The translations under genes were made by a program, and so were the position numbers. The notes beneath the pieces are model-generated. The model did not search any database. It worked only from the letters and a program-made list of their open reading frames with translations, and was not told where the DNA came from. Shown one piece after another: positions 53,259 through 62,047 of a DNA stretch of 64,000 nucleotides; position 1 is the stretch's first letter; each line of letters opens with the position of its first letter. The stretch is taken from assembly GCA_014654455.1 (NCBI GenBank), contig JACWCY010000007.1, positions 20,171 to 84,170 on the forward strand. The letters are read 5' to 3'. The DNA comes from Pelagibacterales bacterium SAG-MED01 (lineage in GTDB: Bacteria > Pseudomonadota > Alphaproteobacteria > Pelagibacterales > Pelagibacteraceae).

Positions 53259-54206
53259 CTAGCTTAAAATTTTATAAAATTGTGATGTTTTTTTACAAAT
53301 AAATTTATTAATTAAAGGAGAGTTTTTTCCAACTATCTCCATTTCATTAAAATTTCCATTACAATGAAGTGCTAAATTGCAACCTGCATTAAACGTTCTA
53401 ATTGTATTTTCTTTAAGAGTTTCTTTCAAACTTTTCATAGATAAATCATCAGAAATTAGGATGTTTTTAAAACCTATCTTATCTCTAATTAATTTGATTA
53501 ATTTTTTAGAATGAGTGACAGTATTTTCTTTATCAATCTTTTTAAAAATAATATGTCCTGTCATTGCAAAAAAAGTTTTTTTCTTTTTAAAAGGAAAAAA
53601 ATCATTCTTTGATAAAAAATTCATTTTTTGTTTTACCACTGGTGTAAAATTGTGACTATCTACTTTAGCTAATCCATGACCTGGAATGTGTTTAATTACG
53701 GTACCAATTCCATTTTCATGAAAATATTTAATACAATAATTGCCTATTTTTGATACTATTTTTGGATCTATTGAAAATGATCTGTCTCCAATAATATTTG
53801 AAGCACCTTTAACCCTTAAATCCAAAACAGGAACAGTATTTATATTTACTCCTATTAATTTAAGTAAATATGAAGTTTTATCGATGTACAATTTATAAAA
53901 GAACTTAAATTCTTTATAATTTTTAATATATTTTTGACCAAAAAATTCAGAAGTAAGATTATCAAAAGAAATTATATTTTTTAATCTATTTACGCGTCCA
54001 CCTTCTTGATCAATTAATATTGGATATTTTTTATCATTAAAAATTTCTCTAATTGAAGAAGTTAATTTTAAAGTTTGCTTGAGACTTTCAATATTTCTAG
54101 TAAACAAAATTACACCCCAGGGTTTATATTTTTTTAAAAAAACTCTTTCTTTTCTAGAAAGTTTAGTAGATTTAATACCAACTATAAATGATCGACGATT
54201 ATTCAT
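53259..54206 (-). CDS. nagZ: Beta-N-acetylhexosaminidase (GH3, NagZ-like)
   Basis: 315 residues from the ATG at 54206, chosen because it starts just before the conserved FIVGIKSTKLS strand and overlaps the upstream small gene by 8 bases. GH3 motifs: ILIDQEGGRVNRL, VLDLRVKG, IGDRSFSIDP, the catalytic-histidine region KHIPGHGLAKVDSH, and ILISDDLSMKSL with the nucleophilic aspartate. It removes GlcNAc from recycled muropeptides in the cytosol. scpA follows directly. Confidence 0.92.
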   Translation of the reverse strand: MNNRRSFIVGIKSTKLSRKERVFLKKYKPWGVILFTRNIESLKQTLKLTSSIREIFNDKKYPILIDQEGGRVNRLKNIISFDNLTSEFFGQKYIKNYKEFKFFYKLYIDKTSYLLKLIGVNINTVPVLDLRVKGASNIIGDRSFSIDPKIVSKIGNYCIKYFHENGIGTVIKHIPGHGLAKVDSHNFTPVVKQKMNFLSKNDFFPFKKKKTFFAMTGHIIFKKIDKENTVTHSKKLIKLIRDKIGFKNILISDDLSMKSLKETLKENTIRTFNAGCNLALHCNGNFNEMEIVGKNSPLINKFICKKTSQFYKILS

Positions 54207-54462
54207 TATTTTCAAGTAATTTCCAAAAATTAAATTTTTTTGTCTTATTTTTATTTGATTGCTCAACGTACTCTATGATATTTTTAGTATCATCTTCTAA
54301 AACAGGTAATTTTTCTGCATATGTAGAGATCTTTTCATCAATGGTAGTCAGAGACCTATATGAATTTTTCTTATTTTCTTCTGAAAAATAGTATCTACCT
54401 GTAAAAAACAAAAATAAAAAAATTATTAACATAAATATTAAATATTTTATTTCTTTAAGCAT
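54199..54462 (-). CDS. Small single-pass membrane protein between argS and nagZ
   Basis: 87 residues with one N-terminal helix (YLIFMLIIFLFLFFTG) and a charged, probably coiled tail. It shares a base with the argS stop and overlaps nagZ by 8 bases. In many alphaproteobacteria a SPOR-domain membrane protein occupies this slot between argS and nagZ, so it may be a cut-down version lacking the SPOR domain; that is inference from position only. Confidence 0.72.
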   Translation of the reverse strand: MLKEIKYLIFMLIIFLFLFFTGRYYFSEENKKNSYRSLTTIDEKISTYAEKLPVLEDDTKNIIEYVEQSNKNKTKKFNFWKLLENNE

Positions 54463-56195
54463 TACATTTTTTCAGGAGCTGAAACACCGACAATATCCAT
54501 TCCAGATTTAATTACATTAGAAATAACCTTTAAAAAAACTAATTTATCATCTGTAATTTTTTTTTGTTCACTAATAAACCTTTTATCTGGATTGTCTTTT
54601 CCTAAGTTCCAGTACGAATGAAATAAAGATGCAAGTTCAAATAAATATGTTGGTATTCTATGTGGCTCAAGTTTATTACTAGCGGCATCAATACATTCTG
54701 GCCATTCAGATATCTTTTTTAAAATTTTGATTTCATCATTCGTGTAATGAAAATCATAATTATTTATTTTTATGTCAGCTTTTAAATCTTTATTGAGATG
54801 TCTAAAAACAGAAGCAATTCTTGCATAACTATACTGGACATAATAAAGAGGATTATCCTTAGATTTTTCAATCACATTATCAAAATCAAAATCAAGTTCT
54901 ACATCACTACTCCTATTTAGCATAATAAATCTTGTTGCATCTTTTCCTACTTCATTAACTAAATCATCTACAGTTATATAGTCGCCTTTTCTTTTAGACA
55001 TTTTGAAAGGTTTTTTGTCTTTAATAAGTTTAACTAATTGGCTTACTTTGCAAATCAATTTTCCTTTTGTATTTGATAAAGCTTCAACTGAAGAAGAAAT
55101 TCTTTTAATATACCCCGCATGATCAGCGCCTAAAATATTAATCAGATAATCAAATTTTCTATCTAATTTATTTTTATGATATGCAACATCACTAGCAAAA
55201 TAAGTCCAAGCACCATCAGATTTTTGCAATGCTCTATCTTTATCATCTCCAAAATCAGTAGATCTGAAAAGTAACTGTTCTCTTTCTATCCATTTATTAT
55301 TATCTTCTCCTGCAGGAGCTTTAATTTTTCCTTTATAAACAAAATTATTTTTATGAAGAAAATCAATAACTTTTTCAACTTCTTGATTGTTAACTAATTT
55401 TTTTTCACTTATAAATTTGTCATGATTTATACCTAGAGTATTAAGGTTATCTTTGATTAATTTTAAAGCTTCTTCAATTGATAAAACAGTTAATTCATCA
55501 AAAACTTTATCAAAATCTTTGAAGTCAATTTTTTTATTTGAATTAATTATGTTTTGGGCAAAATTGATTAAATAATCACCAGGATATAAGTCTTCATTGT
55601 TGGAAGGAAATGGTTCATTAAAAATAATTTCTCTTATTCTAAAATAAACAGATTTTGTAAAATTTATAATTTGATTTCCATAATCATTTACATAATATTC
55701 TTTAGTGACTTTATGATTATTGAATAATAAAATATTAGAAATTACATCACCTATAATTGCTCCTCTACAATGACCTACATGTAAGGGACCTGTTGGATTG
55801 GCTGATACGAACTCAATTAAATAATTTTTCTTTTTTTCATTTGTATTTATTCCAAACGATTTCGAATTTTTTATAATTTTTTCTACAAAGTTTGTCCAAA
55901 AAACAGTTTTAAATTTTATATTTATAAAACCTGGTTTAACTACTGATATATCCTCAATTAAAGGATCGTTTTTCTTGATAGCTTCAACTAAAATGATAGC
56001 CAAATCATTTGGGTTTTTTTTGTTTAACTTAGATAAAACCATTGCCACATTAGTTGAGATATCACTATTAAATTTTGATGGAGGTATTTCAGTGGTAATT
56101 CCATCTAGCTTATCTGGTAAAATTAAATCTCCATTTTTTGATAAATCTAAAAGAATTTTTTTAATTTTATTTAAATACTGATCAAAAATATTCAT
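54462..56195 (-). CDS. argS: Arginyl-tRNA synthetase
   Basis: 577 residues, class I. An N-terminal Add1-type domain (residues 1-110) precedes FVSANPTGPLHVGHCRGAIIGD (HIGH as HVGH), YVNDYGNQI, the KMSKR loop (KMSKRKGDYIT) and the helical anticodon domain ending DIVGVSAPEKM. It charges tRNA-Arg. It overlaps dgt upstream by 4 bases. Confidence 0.96.
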   Translation of the reverse strand: MNIFDQYLNKIKKILLDLSKNGDLILPDKLDGITTEIPPSKFNSDISTNVAMVLSKLNKKNPNDLAIILVEAIKKNDPLIEDISVVKPGFINIKFKTVFWTNFVEKIIKNSKSFGINTNEKKKNYLIEFVSANPTGPLHVGHCRGAIIGDVISNILLFNNHKVTKEYYVNDYGNQIINFTKSVYFRIREIIFNEPFPSNNEDLYPGDYLINFAQNIINSNKKIDFKDFDKVFDELTVLSIEEALKLIKDNLNTLGINHDKFISEKKLVNNQEVEKVIDFLHKNNFVYKGKIKAPAGEDNNKWIEREQLLFRSTDFGDDKDRALQKSDGAWTYFASDVAYHKNKLDRKFDYLINILGADHAGYIKRISSSVEALSNTKGKLICKVSQLVKLIKDKKPFKMSKRKGDYITVDDLVNEVGKDATRFIMLNRSSDVELDFDFDNVIEKSKDNPLYYVQYSYARIASVFRHLNKDLKADIKINNYDFHYTNDEIKILKKISEWPECIDAASNKLEPHRIPTYLFELASLFHSYWNLGKDNPDKRFISEQKKITDDKLVFLKVISNVIKSGMDIVGVSAPEKM

Positions 56196-57310
56196 TTGAT
56201 ATCATTATGAAGGTTAATTGCATATCGATCAGTCATTCCAGATATAAAATCTGAAATTGCTCTGTGCTTATTTTTAGATAACTGTTCTTTTGAAATAAAT
56301 TTTTTTGGATTTTGTTTTATCTTATTAAATAACTTCTTAACTATTTGTTTTCCTTTGTTATTTTTATCTAATACTTTTTTATTATTGTACATTTTTGTCT
56401 TTAAAAAATATCTAATTTCATTTTCAGAATTTTTAACTTTATCAGAAAAATCAACTAATAAAAAATTTGTTTTGTTAACATCTTTATATGTTTTAATATC
56501 ATTAAAATTAAAATTTTTTTTCGTATTATTTATTAAATCTTTAATCATAAAATCAATCGAATCCCTTATAATTTGATAAATAACAACTTTATAATTTTGT
56601 TTATTAATTTTTTTCTTATATTTTTTATAAATATTGCTAAAAAAATTAATTTCAGCCAACTCTTCAATTCTAAATAAATTTGCATTTATCCCGTCTTGAA
56701 TATCATGATTATTATAAGCTATGTCATCAGAAATTGCTGAAATTTGAGCTTCTATTGATGGGTATGTATTAAAATTAATTTTATTTTTCAAATTTTTAAC
56801 ACCTATTAATCTATCAACTAAATCTATATCGTTTACTGGACCATTATGTTTTAAAAGTCCCTCAATAGTCTCAATTGAAAGATTCAATCCGTTAAATTTT
56901 AAATATTTATTTTCTAAAAACATAACAATACGTAAAGTTTGTAAATTGTGATCAAAACCACCATGATCTTCCATACACTCATTTAACGCGTCTTCACCTG
57001 CATGACCAAATGGCGTATGACCCAAATCATGAGCAAGACTTAATGTTTCAGCTAAATCCTCATTAAGTTTAAGATATCTTGCAATAGATCTAGCTATTTG
57101 AGCTACTTCGATTGAATGAGTTATTCTTGTTCGGTAATGATCTCCTTCTGTATTAACGAAAACTTGTGTTTTATGTTTTAGTCTTCTAAACGAAGCACTG
57201 TGAATTATACGATCTCTATCTCTTTGAAAAGGGCTTCTATATTTTGATGTAGATTCATTATAAATTCTGCCTTTGCTTTTAAATAGACCAATGTTTGAGT
57301 ATTTTTTCAT
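56192..57310 (-). CDS. dgt: Deoxyguanosinetriphosphate triphosphohydrolase-like (HD domain)
   Basis: 372 residues. The N-terminal motif RSPFQRDRDRIIHSASFRRLKHKTQVF, THSIEVAQIARSI and the HD metal site SLAHDLGHTPFGHAGEDAL are diagnostic; a later SDDIAYNNHDIQDGI supplies the last aspartate. It cleaves dNTPs to nucleoside plus triphosphate, adjusting nucleotide pools. Divergent from the ErpA-like gene by 50 bp. Confidence 0.94.
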   Translation of the reverse strand: MKKYSNIGLFKSKGRIYNESTSKYRSPFQRDRDRIIHSASFRRLKHKTQVFVNTEGDHYRTRITHSIEVAQIARSIARYLKLNEDLAETLSLAHDLGHTPFGHAGEDALNECMEDHGGFDHNLQTLRIVMFLENKYLKFNGLNLSIETIEGLLKHNGPVNDIDLVDRLIGVKNLKNKINFNTYPSIEAQISAISDDIAYNNHDIQDGINANLFRIEELAEINFFSNIYKKYKKKINKQNYKVVIYQIIRDSIDFMIKDLINNTKKNFNFNDIKTYKDVNKTNFLLVDFSDKVKNSENEIRYFLKTKMYNNKKVLDKNNKGKQIVKKLFNKIKQNPKKFISKEQLSKNKHRAISDFISGMTDRYAINLHNDIK

Positions 57311-57360
57311 CCTTTAAAATAAATTAATAAGTATTATATTAGTAATACCAGTGATCAATA

Positions 57361-57678
57361 ATGATAAAAGAAATTAAATTTACTGATAAAGCACTAAAAC
57401 AGATCAATAGTCTATTGTCTAAAAAAGATAAAGGGTCCTTTTTTAGAATCGCCATTAAAGGTGGTGGATGCTCAGGATTTCAATATGAATTTACATTTGA
57501 TCAATCAAAAGCTGCAGATGATTTAAATTTTGAAAATATTCTAATTGATAAAGCATCTGCAGATCTTTTAAAAGGATCAGAGGTTGATTATGTTTCAGAA
57601 CTAATAGGTGAACAATTTAAAATAACCAATCCACAAACTAAATCATCTTGTGGTTGTGGTGTTTCTTTCTCTCTTTAA
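57361..57678 (+). CDS. erpA: Iron-sulfur cluster carrier (IscA/ErpA family)
   Basis: 105 residues, HesB/IscA fold. The three cluster-binding cysteines are C37 (KGGGCSGFQY) and C97/C99 (SSCGCG near the C-terminus). It receives and hands on Fe-S clusters to target enzymes. The stop codon overlaps the xth start (TAATG). Confidence 0.92.
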   Translation: MIKEIKFTDKALKQINSLLSKKDKGSFFRIAIKGGGCSGFQYEFTFDQSKAADDLNFENILIDKASADLLKGSEVDYVSELIGEQFKITNPQTKSSCGCGVSFSL

Positions 57679-58454
57679 TGCTAATTTCATCTTGGAATGT
57701 AAATTCCGTGCGAGCTCGTATTGAAAATATCAAAAGTTATCTTTTAAAGTATAAACCAGATATTTTAATGATGCAGGAGATCAAAACCGAAGATATAAAT
57801 TTTCCTTATGATGATTTTTCATCTATGGATTATGAAAGTCATGTATTTGGTCAAAAAAGTTATAATGGTGTTGCTATTATTTCAAAAGGAAAATTAAAAA
57901 ATATAAGAACAGATTTAATTAAAGATAAATTAAAACAATCTAGAATAATTTCTGCTGAGGTTGAATATAAGAAAAAAGTTGTTCAATTAATTAATATTTA
58001 TACTCCTAATGGAAATCCAGTTGATACAGAAAAATATGACTATAAAAAAAATTGGATGGATCAATTAATAAAACAGTTAAAAACTTTATCTAAAAAAAAT
58101 TCTAATATAATTCTTGCGGGTGATTTTAATGTTATTCCGGCTGCTGAAGATGTTTATAATGTAAAAAGCTTTGAAGATGATGCTTTGTACAGATTAGAAA
58201 TAAGAAAAAAATTTAGAGAAATGCTTAATTTAGGTTTAAGCGATGTTTATAGACATTTTAATGAAACAAAAGAAGGTTATACTTTTTGGGACTATATGAG
58301 AGGAGCTTGGCAAAAAAATAATGGTATGAGAATAGATCACTTTTTAGTATCAAATTCTTTAATCGATCAAGTTAAATCTATAAATATTAATAAAGACCCG
58401 AGAGGAAGAGAAAAGCCCTCTGACCACACTCCAATTGAAATTAAATTAGCTTAA
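57678..58454 (+). CDS. xthA: Exodeoxyribonuclease III
   Basis: 258 residues from ATG 57678, which begins MLISSWNVNSVRARI as expected. The EEP-fold catalytic set is visible: MMQEIKTEDINF (glutamate), INIYTPNG, ILAGDFNVIP, RIDHFLVS and SDHTPIEI (aspartate-histidine). It is an AP endonuclease and 3' exonuclease for base excision repair. Its 3' end overlaps the convergent Ldh-family gene by 9 bases. Confidence 0.95.
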   Translation: MLISSWNVNSVRARIENIKSYLLKYKPDILMMQEIKTEDINFPYDDFSSMDYESHVFGQKSYNGVAIISKGKLKNIRTDLIKDKLKQSRIISAEVEYKKKVVQLINIYTPNGNPVDTEKYDYKKNWMDQLIKQLKTLSKKNSNIILAGDFNVIPAAEDVYNVKSFEDDALYRLEIRKKFREMLNLGLSDVYRHFNETKEGYTFWDYMRGAWQKNNGMRIDHFLVSNSLIDQVKSININKDPRGREKPSDHTPIEIKLA

Positions 58455-59444
58455 CGATTTTATTTTATTAACTAATTCCTCATTTATATTACGAGGACCT
58501 TTGTCTAGTCTGTTTTTATGTCTTCTTTCACCAGGTAGTCTTACATCACCCATTGATTTCATTTTATCAAAGAATTCATCTGCATGTTTTTGCCAACTTG
58601 TTCCTGCAGTTTTATCTGGTGATATAGCTAAAATAAATTCACCTCCACTAGGTGGACCACCATCATTGTTATCTTTAGCAGCAGTTTCAAAACTAAAATT
58701 ATCACCAACTAAAGCACCAGCCATTAATTCAACCATCATTGCAATTGCAGAGCCTTTGTAACCACCAAAAGGAAGTAATACACCTCCATCAGCTATAGCT
58801 CCTGGATCAGTAGTATCTTTTCCCTCTTTTGTTAAACCAGTTCCTAGTGGAACTTTGTGCCCTTCTCTTTTGGCAACTTGGACTTCTCCCATTGCCATCG
58901 ATGCTGTTGCCATATCATAAACAACCGGCGTTTTTCCAGGCCGAGGCCAAGCAAATGAAATTGGATTTGTACCAAACAATGGTTTGATTGCACCAGCAGG
59001 TGCTACAGCGGGCTTATAAGATGTACAAGCAAAAGCAACTAAACCTTCTTCTGCTAATTTTTCTGTTTCAGGCCACATAGCAGCCATATGGTGAGAATTA
59101 TTTATTGCAAGCACTGCTACACCATTTTCTTTTGCAGCTTTAGCTAATTCAGGCAAACCTTTATTTAAAACAACTGGTGCCAAACAGTTATTACCTTGAA
59201 CTTTAATTACTGATGCTGAAATCTTTTTAACCTCTGGTTTTCCTTTGCCATTAATTTTTCCACTTTTTAAACCACTTACATAAGCTGGCAATCTAAATAA
59301 ACCATGAGATAAAGAACCATCACGTTCAGCATTTCTGATCAAATCTGATAATATAGATGCTGTTTCATCATCACAGCCATTAGCTAATAAAGTCTTTTTA
59401 GCTAAATCAAAAATCTCATCTAATGTAAGGGAAACCGTACTCAC
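58446..59444 (-). CDS. Malate/L-lactate dehydrogenase family (Ldh_2) oxidoreductase
   Basis: 332 residues. The NAD(P)-dependent Ldh_2/YlbC type, not the Rossmann LDH: DGSLSHGLFRLPAYVSGLKSGKI, LAINNSHHMAAMWPETEKLAEEGLVAF with the conserved histidine, PLFGTNPISFAWPR, DMATASMAMGEV and LPFGGYKGSAIAMMVELMAGAL. Members reduce 2-oxo acids or cyclic imines (for example Delta1-piperideine/pyrroline-2-carboxylate). The His-Met-Ala variant next to the active histidine matches the imino-acid reductase branch, but this is a guess. Convergent with xthA. Confidence 0.88.
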   Translation of the reverse strand: MSTVSLTLDEIFDLAKKTLLANGCDDETASILSDLIRNAERDGSLSHGLFRLPAYVSGLKSGKINGKGKPEVKKISASVIKVQGNNCLAPVVLNKGLPELAKAAKENGVAVLAINNSHHMAAMWPETEKLAEEGLVAFACTSYKPAVAPAGAIKPLFGTNPISFAWPRPGKTPVVYDMATASMAMGEVQVAKREGHKVPLGTGLTKEGKDTTDPGAIADGGVLLPFGGYKGSAIAMMVELMAGALVGDNFSFETAAKDNNDGGPPSGGEFILAISPDKTAGTSWQKHADEFFDKMKSMGDVRLPGERRHKNRLDKGPRNINEELVNKIKSLS

Positions 59445-59458
59445 CCTTACATTAAATA

Positions 59459-59923
59459 CTATCTATGTTTTCTTTTCAAATCTTTTTTTAGATCTTCGTG
59501 ATCACCAACAACTGTATGATATCTGCTTTTAGTGACATATTTCTCTAAAAAAGGAACTGCCAATAATGGAAGGAAACCACCGATAACAATTCCATATGCA
59601 GCACTTTGTAAATCTGGATCAGCTAAAGCTGCTATAAAATCTGCAATGATATGAGCTAAAACTATTCCAACTATACCAGCAATCGCTCCATTAGAGATAA
59701 TTTTAAGAAATCTATTGATACTCCAACCAGTATAAAATCCAATTAAAGGTATTAATGTGTGAATAAAGCCAAAAGTTGCTCCTCTTAAAATGCTATGTTC
59801 TTCTATTAGTTCTTCCATAAAGTGAAGAAACTCTGGTAATTCATGTGAATGACCTTCTGCTGCTCTAACAAATGTAAAACCAAAAATACACATTGCTAAA
59901 GTTAAAAAACTTATTTTTTTCAT
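59459..59923 (-). CDS. Zur-operon membrane protein with His-rich N-terminus, unknown function
   Basis: 154 residues from ATG 59923, which shares its A with the zur stop (TAATG); a slightly longer start at 59932 is possible. It has a signal-peptide-like start ending near FVRAAEGHSHELPEFLHF, where histidines and acidic residues could bind metal, then three or four helices (FGFIHTLIPLIGFYTG, GIVGIVLAHIIADFIAAL, GIVIGGFLPLLAVPFL). Co-transcription with zur points to zinc homeostasis. No transporter family is recognised. Confidence 0.75.
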   Translation of the reverse strand: MKKISFLTLAMCIFGFTFVRAAEGHSHELPEFLHFMEELIEEHSILRGATFGFIHTLIPLIGFYTGWSINRFLKIISNGAIAGIVGIVLAHIIADFIAALADPDLQSAAYGIVIGGFLPLLAVPFLEKYVTKSRYHTVVGDHEDLKKDLKRKHR

Positions 59924-60288
59924 TAATTGCACTCCTTACAAGTAGTTAAAACTTCCATGTTAAATGTATTAAAATCATATTTTTTTACGTTGTTTTTTTT
60001 AAACAAACTTTCAAAAAGACTAGATTTTAACTCCTCTGTATCTCCACATCTTTTACATATGGCGATTGCTGTACTGTGATTTTTTGAATGTAAATGATTG
60101 CACAGCATAAAAGTTTTTGTTTGATTAGATTTATGAATTCGTTCTTCTTCTATTAAGCTATCAAGAGCTCTATAAACTGTCATAGGTTGTGTTTTTTTAA
60201 CCTTTTGAAGCTTATCTAATATCTCATAAGCAGTTAAATGCTTTGAAGATTTTTTTATAATATTAAAGACTAATTCCTTATTTGACAT
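59923..60288 (-). CDS. zur: Fur-family regulator, probably Zur
   Basis: 121 residues. A winged helix (YEILDKLQKVKKTQPMTVYRALDSLIEEERIH) is followed by a metal-binding half with HLHSKNHS, CKRCGD and a C-terminal CKEC, the two CxxC pairs of the structural zinc site. It represses zinc-uptake genes when zinc is plentiful. The start lies next to a near-perfect palindrome (60292-60309) of Zur-box type, so it probably represses itself. The next gene overlaps its stop. Confidence 0.88.
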   Translation of the reverse strand: MSNKELVFNIIKKSSKHLTAYEILDKLQKVKKTQPMTVYRALDSLIEEERIHKSNQTKTFMLCNHLHSKNHSTAIAICKRCGDTEELKSSLFESLFKKNNVKKYDFNTFNMEVLTTCKECN

Positions 60289-60291
60289 ATT

Positions 60292-60309
60292 GTTATGTTA
60301 TAACATCAC
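60292..60309. promoter_or_regulatory. Zur/Fur-type operator between zur and the divergent DUF3147 gene
   Basis: GTTATGTTATAACATCAC contains the perfect 12-base palindrome ATGTTATAACAT at 60295-60306, closely resembling the TGTTATAWTATAACA-type Zur consensus. It begins 3 bases upstream of the zur ATG, and a TATAAT at 60332-60337 serves the divergent gene, so one site could control both directions. Confidence 0.7.
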
Positions 60310-60345
60310 AACAATAAGTCAAGAAAAATGATATAATATTTATCT

Positions 60346-60684
60346 ATGATTCTATTCATTGCTAAAGTTATCGGTGCTGCTCTAATTATTGCCTTTGCAA
60401 GCTGGTTATCTGGACAAAATCCGAAATTAGCTGGATTTATAATAGCTCTTCCACTTGTATCGCTTATAGCTATTGCTTTTTCTTACTACGAACACAATGA
60501 TATAGAAAAAACAATTCTATTTACTAAAAGTATATTGGTTGCTGTACCTGTAAGTTATCTATTTTTTTTACCCTTCTTCTTTGCAAAATCTTTAAATATG
60601 AATTTCTTAATGATTTATGGCGCAGGCCTAGGATTGTTAATTATTGGTTTCTTTATTCATAAATATATAACTAATTTTCTCTAA
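60346..60684 (+). CDS. DUF3147-like small membrane protein
   Basis: 112 residues with four hydrophobic helices: FIAKVIGAALIIAFASWL, LAGFIIALPLVSLIAIAFSYYE, a third with LFFLPFFFAKS and a last GAGLGLLIIGFFIHK. The ALPLVSLIAIA segment and length match DUF3147. Function is unknown. Divergent from zur across a 57-bp gap that contains the Zur-type operator and a TATAAT. Confidence 0.72.
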   Translation: MILFIAKVIGAALIIAFASWLSGQNPKLAGFIIALPLVSLIAIAFSYYEHNDIEKTILFTKSILVAVPVSYLFFLPFFFAKSLNMNFLMIYGAGLGLLIIGFFIHKYITNFL

Positions 60685-60744
60685 TACTGTTAAGCCTTAA
60701 TAAATTTGTAACATTAATATAATAATAAATAAGAAGGAGAAAAT

Positions 60745-60966
60745 ATGTTTATAAAAAAATATCTTAAGTGGATCAGTACGTTTTTAGTTTTAGTAGGAAT
60801 ACTTCTTACAAACTTAAATATATATCCTTTAAATATTTATTTTCATGGATTAGGAGTTGTTGGATGGACTATTGCAGGATTTGTGAGCAAAGATAAAGCA
60901 ATTTTAACTAACTTTGGGTTACAAATTCCATTGTTTGTAATTGGCATTTATAAAGTTATTTTTTAA
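60745..60966 (+). CDS. Small two-to-three helix membrane protein (73 aa), unknown function
   Basis: 73 residues preceded by a strong AAGGAG site. Hydrophobic segments WISTFLVLVGILLTNL, HGLGVVGWTIAGFVS and LQIPLFVIGIYKVIF cover nearly the whole chain. It abuts arsC with no gap, so it is probably the first gene of the arsC-aquaporin-NUDIX unit. No family I can name with confidence. Confidence 0.7.
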   Translation: MFIKKYLKWISTFLVLVGILLTNLNIYPLNIYFHGLGVVGWTIAGFVSKDKAILTNFGLQIPLFVIGIYKVIF

Positions 60967-61398
60967 ATGAAGAATATATTGTTCGTATGCACAGGTAATT
61001 CAGCCAGAAGTATTATTGCTGAAAGTATAATAAACAACGAGTATGACGATTTGTATAAAGGTTTTAGTGCTGGAAGTAATCCAACAGGAAAAATTAATGA
61101 AGATGTGAAGAATTATTTATTATCAAAACATTACGATCTTTCAAATTATCAGTCTAAAAATTTTAATGTATTTATCAAAAGTCAGATAAAAATGGATTAT
61201 GTGATTACAGTTTGTAATAATGCCAATAATGAAGTCTGTCCTATTTGGCCAAATAAAGATCAGATAATTCATTGGGATATAGAGGATCCTGTTAAATTAC
61301 TTAATGAAACAAATGACTTGAATAAAAAAGATGAAATAATAGAAAAAGTTTACAATAATATTCATAAAAGAATAAAGGAACTAATTAATGAAAAATAA
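60967..61398 (+). CDS. arsC: Arsenate reductase, low-molecular-weight phosphatase type
   Basis: 143 residues. The P-loop ILFVCTGNSARSIIAES gives the nucleophile C8, and CNNANNEVCPIWP supplies the other redox cysteines seen in thioredoxin/glutaredoxin-linked ArsC; the acid DIEDP follows. It reduces arsenate to arsenite. The 3' end overlaps an aquaporin gene by 11 bases, the arsenic-type pairing. Confidence 0.9.
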   Translation: MKNILFVCTGNSARSIIAESIINNEYDDLYKGFSAGSNPTGKINEDVKNYLLSKHYDLSNYQSKNFNVFIKSQIKMDYVITVCNNANNEVCPIWPNKDQIIHWDIEDPVKLLNETNDLNKKDEIIEKVYNNIHKRIKELINEK

Positions 61399-62047
61399 AA
61401 GTCGTTATTTTCTTGCTGAACTATTAGGCAGTTGTTTTTTGGTAATGATTATTGTTGGCTCAGGTTTAATGGCTGAAAACTTAACTAATGACGTTGCTGT
61501 AATGTTAATTGCAAACACAATAGCAACAGGAGCAGGTTTATTTGTCCTTATTACAGTATTTGCTGATGTATCAGGAGCTCACTTTAATCCATTTGTAAGT
61601 ATCGCAATGACAATAACAGGTAAATTAAAAAAGAAACTATTACCCTTTTATATTATTGCTCAATTGGTTGGTTGCTTGATTGGTGTTGGTTTAGCTAATT
61701 TCTTTTTTGAACATGAAATTTATGAATTATCTACTAAGTCAAGAGATGGAATTTACATATTCACATCTGAGATAATAGCAACATTAGGTCTTATAATAAT
61801 AATTTTTGGCTCCATGAAGTCAGGTAAAATTGCTGTTGCTGCTAGTGTTGGTCTTTATATTACTGCTGGTTATTGGTTTACTTCTTCAACTTCATTTGCA
61901 AATCCAGCTGTTGCAATTGCTAGAACATTTACAGAGTCTTTTACTGGTATTAGTTATTTAAACACTCCTTATTATATTTTAGCTGAGCTTATCGGAATGT
62001 TAATTGCTGTATTTATTGTTAAAAAGTTATTTTTAGAGAAAAATTGA
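61388..62047 (+). CDS. MIP-family channel (aquaporin, probable arsenite exit, AqpS-like)
   Basis: 219 residues with six helices. The two pore loops are HFNPFVSIAM and FANPAVAIART, i.e. NPF (degenerate NPA) and NPA, and the first helix begins YFLAELLGSCFLVMIIVGSG. Coupled to arsC as in Sinorhizobium meliloti, where AqpS lets arsenite leave the cell. No arsB, acr3 or arsR is visible, so the channel would be the exit route. The inference from context is good but not proof. Confidence 0.88.
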   Translation: MKNKSRYFLAELLGSCFLVMIIVGSGLMAENLTNDVAVMLIANTIATGAGLFVLITVFADVSGAHFNPFVSIAMTITGKLKKKLLPFYIIAQLVGCLIGVGLANFFFEHEIYELSTKSRDGIYIFTSEIIATLGLIIIIFGSMKSGKIAVAASVGLYITAGYWFTSSTSFANPAVAIARTFTESFTGISYLNTPYYILAELIGMLIAVFIVKKLFLEKN

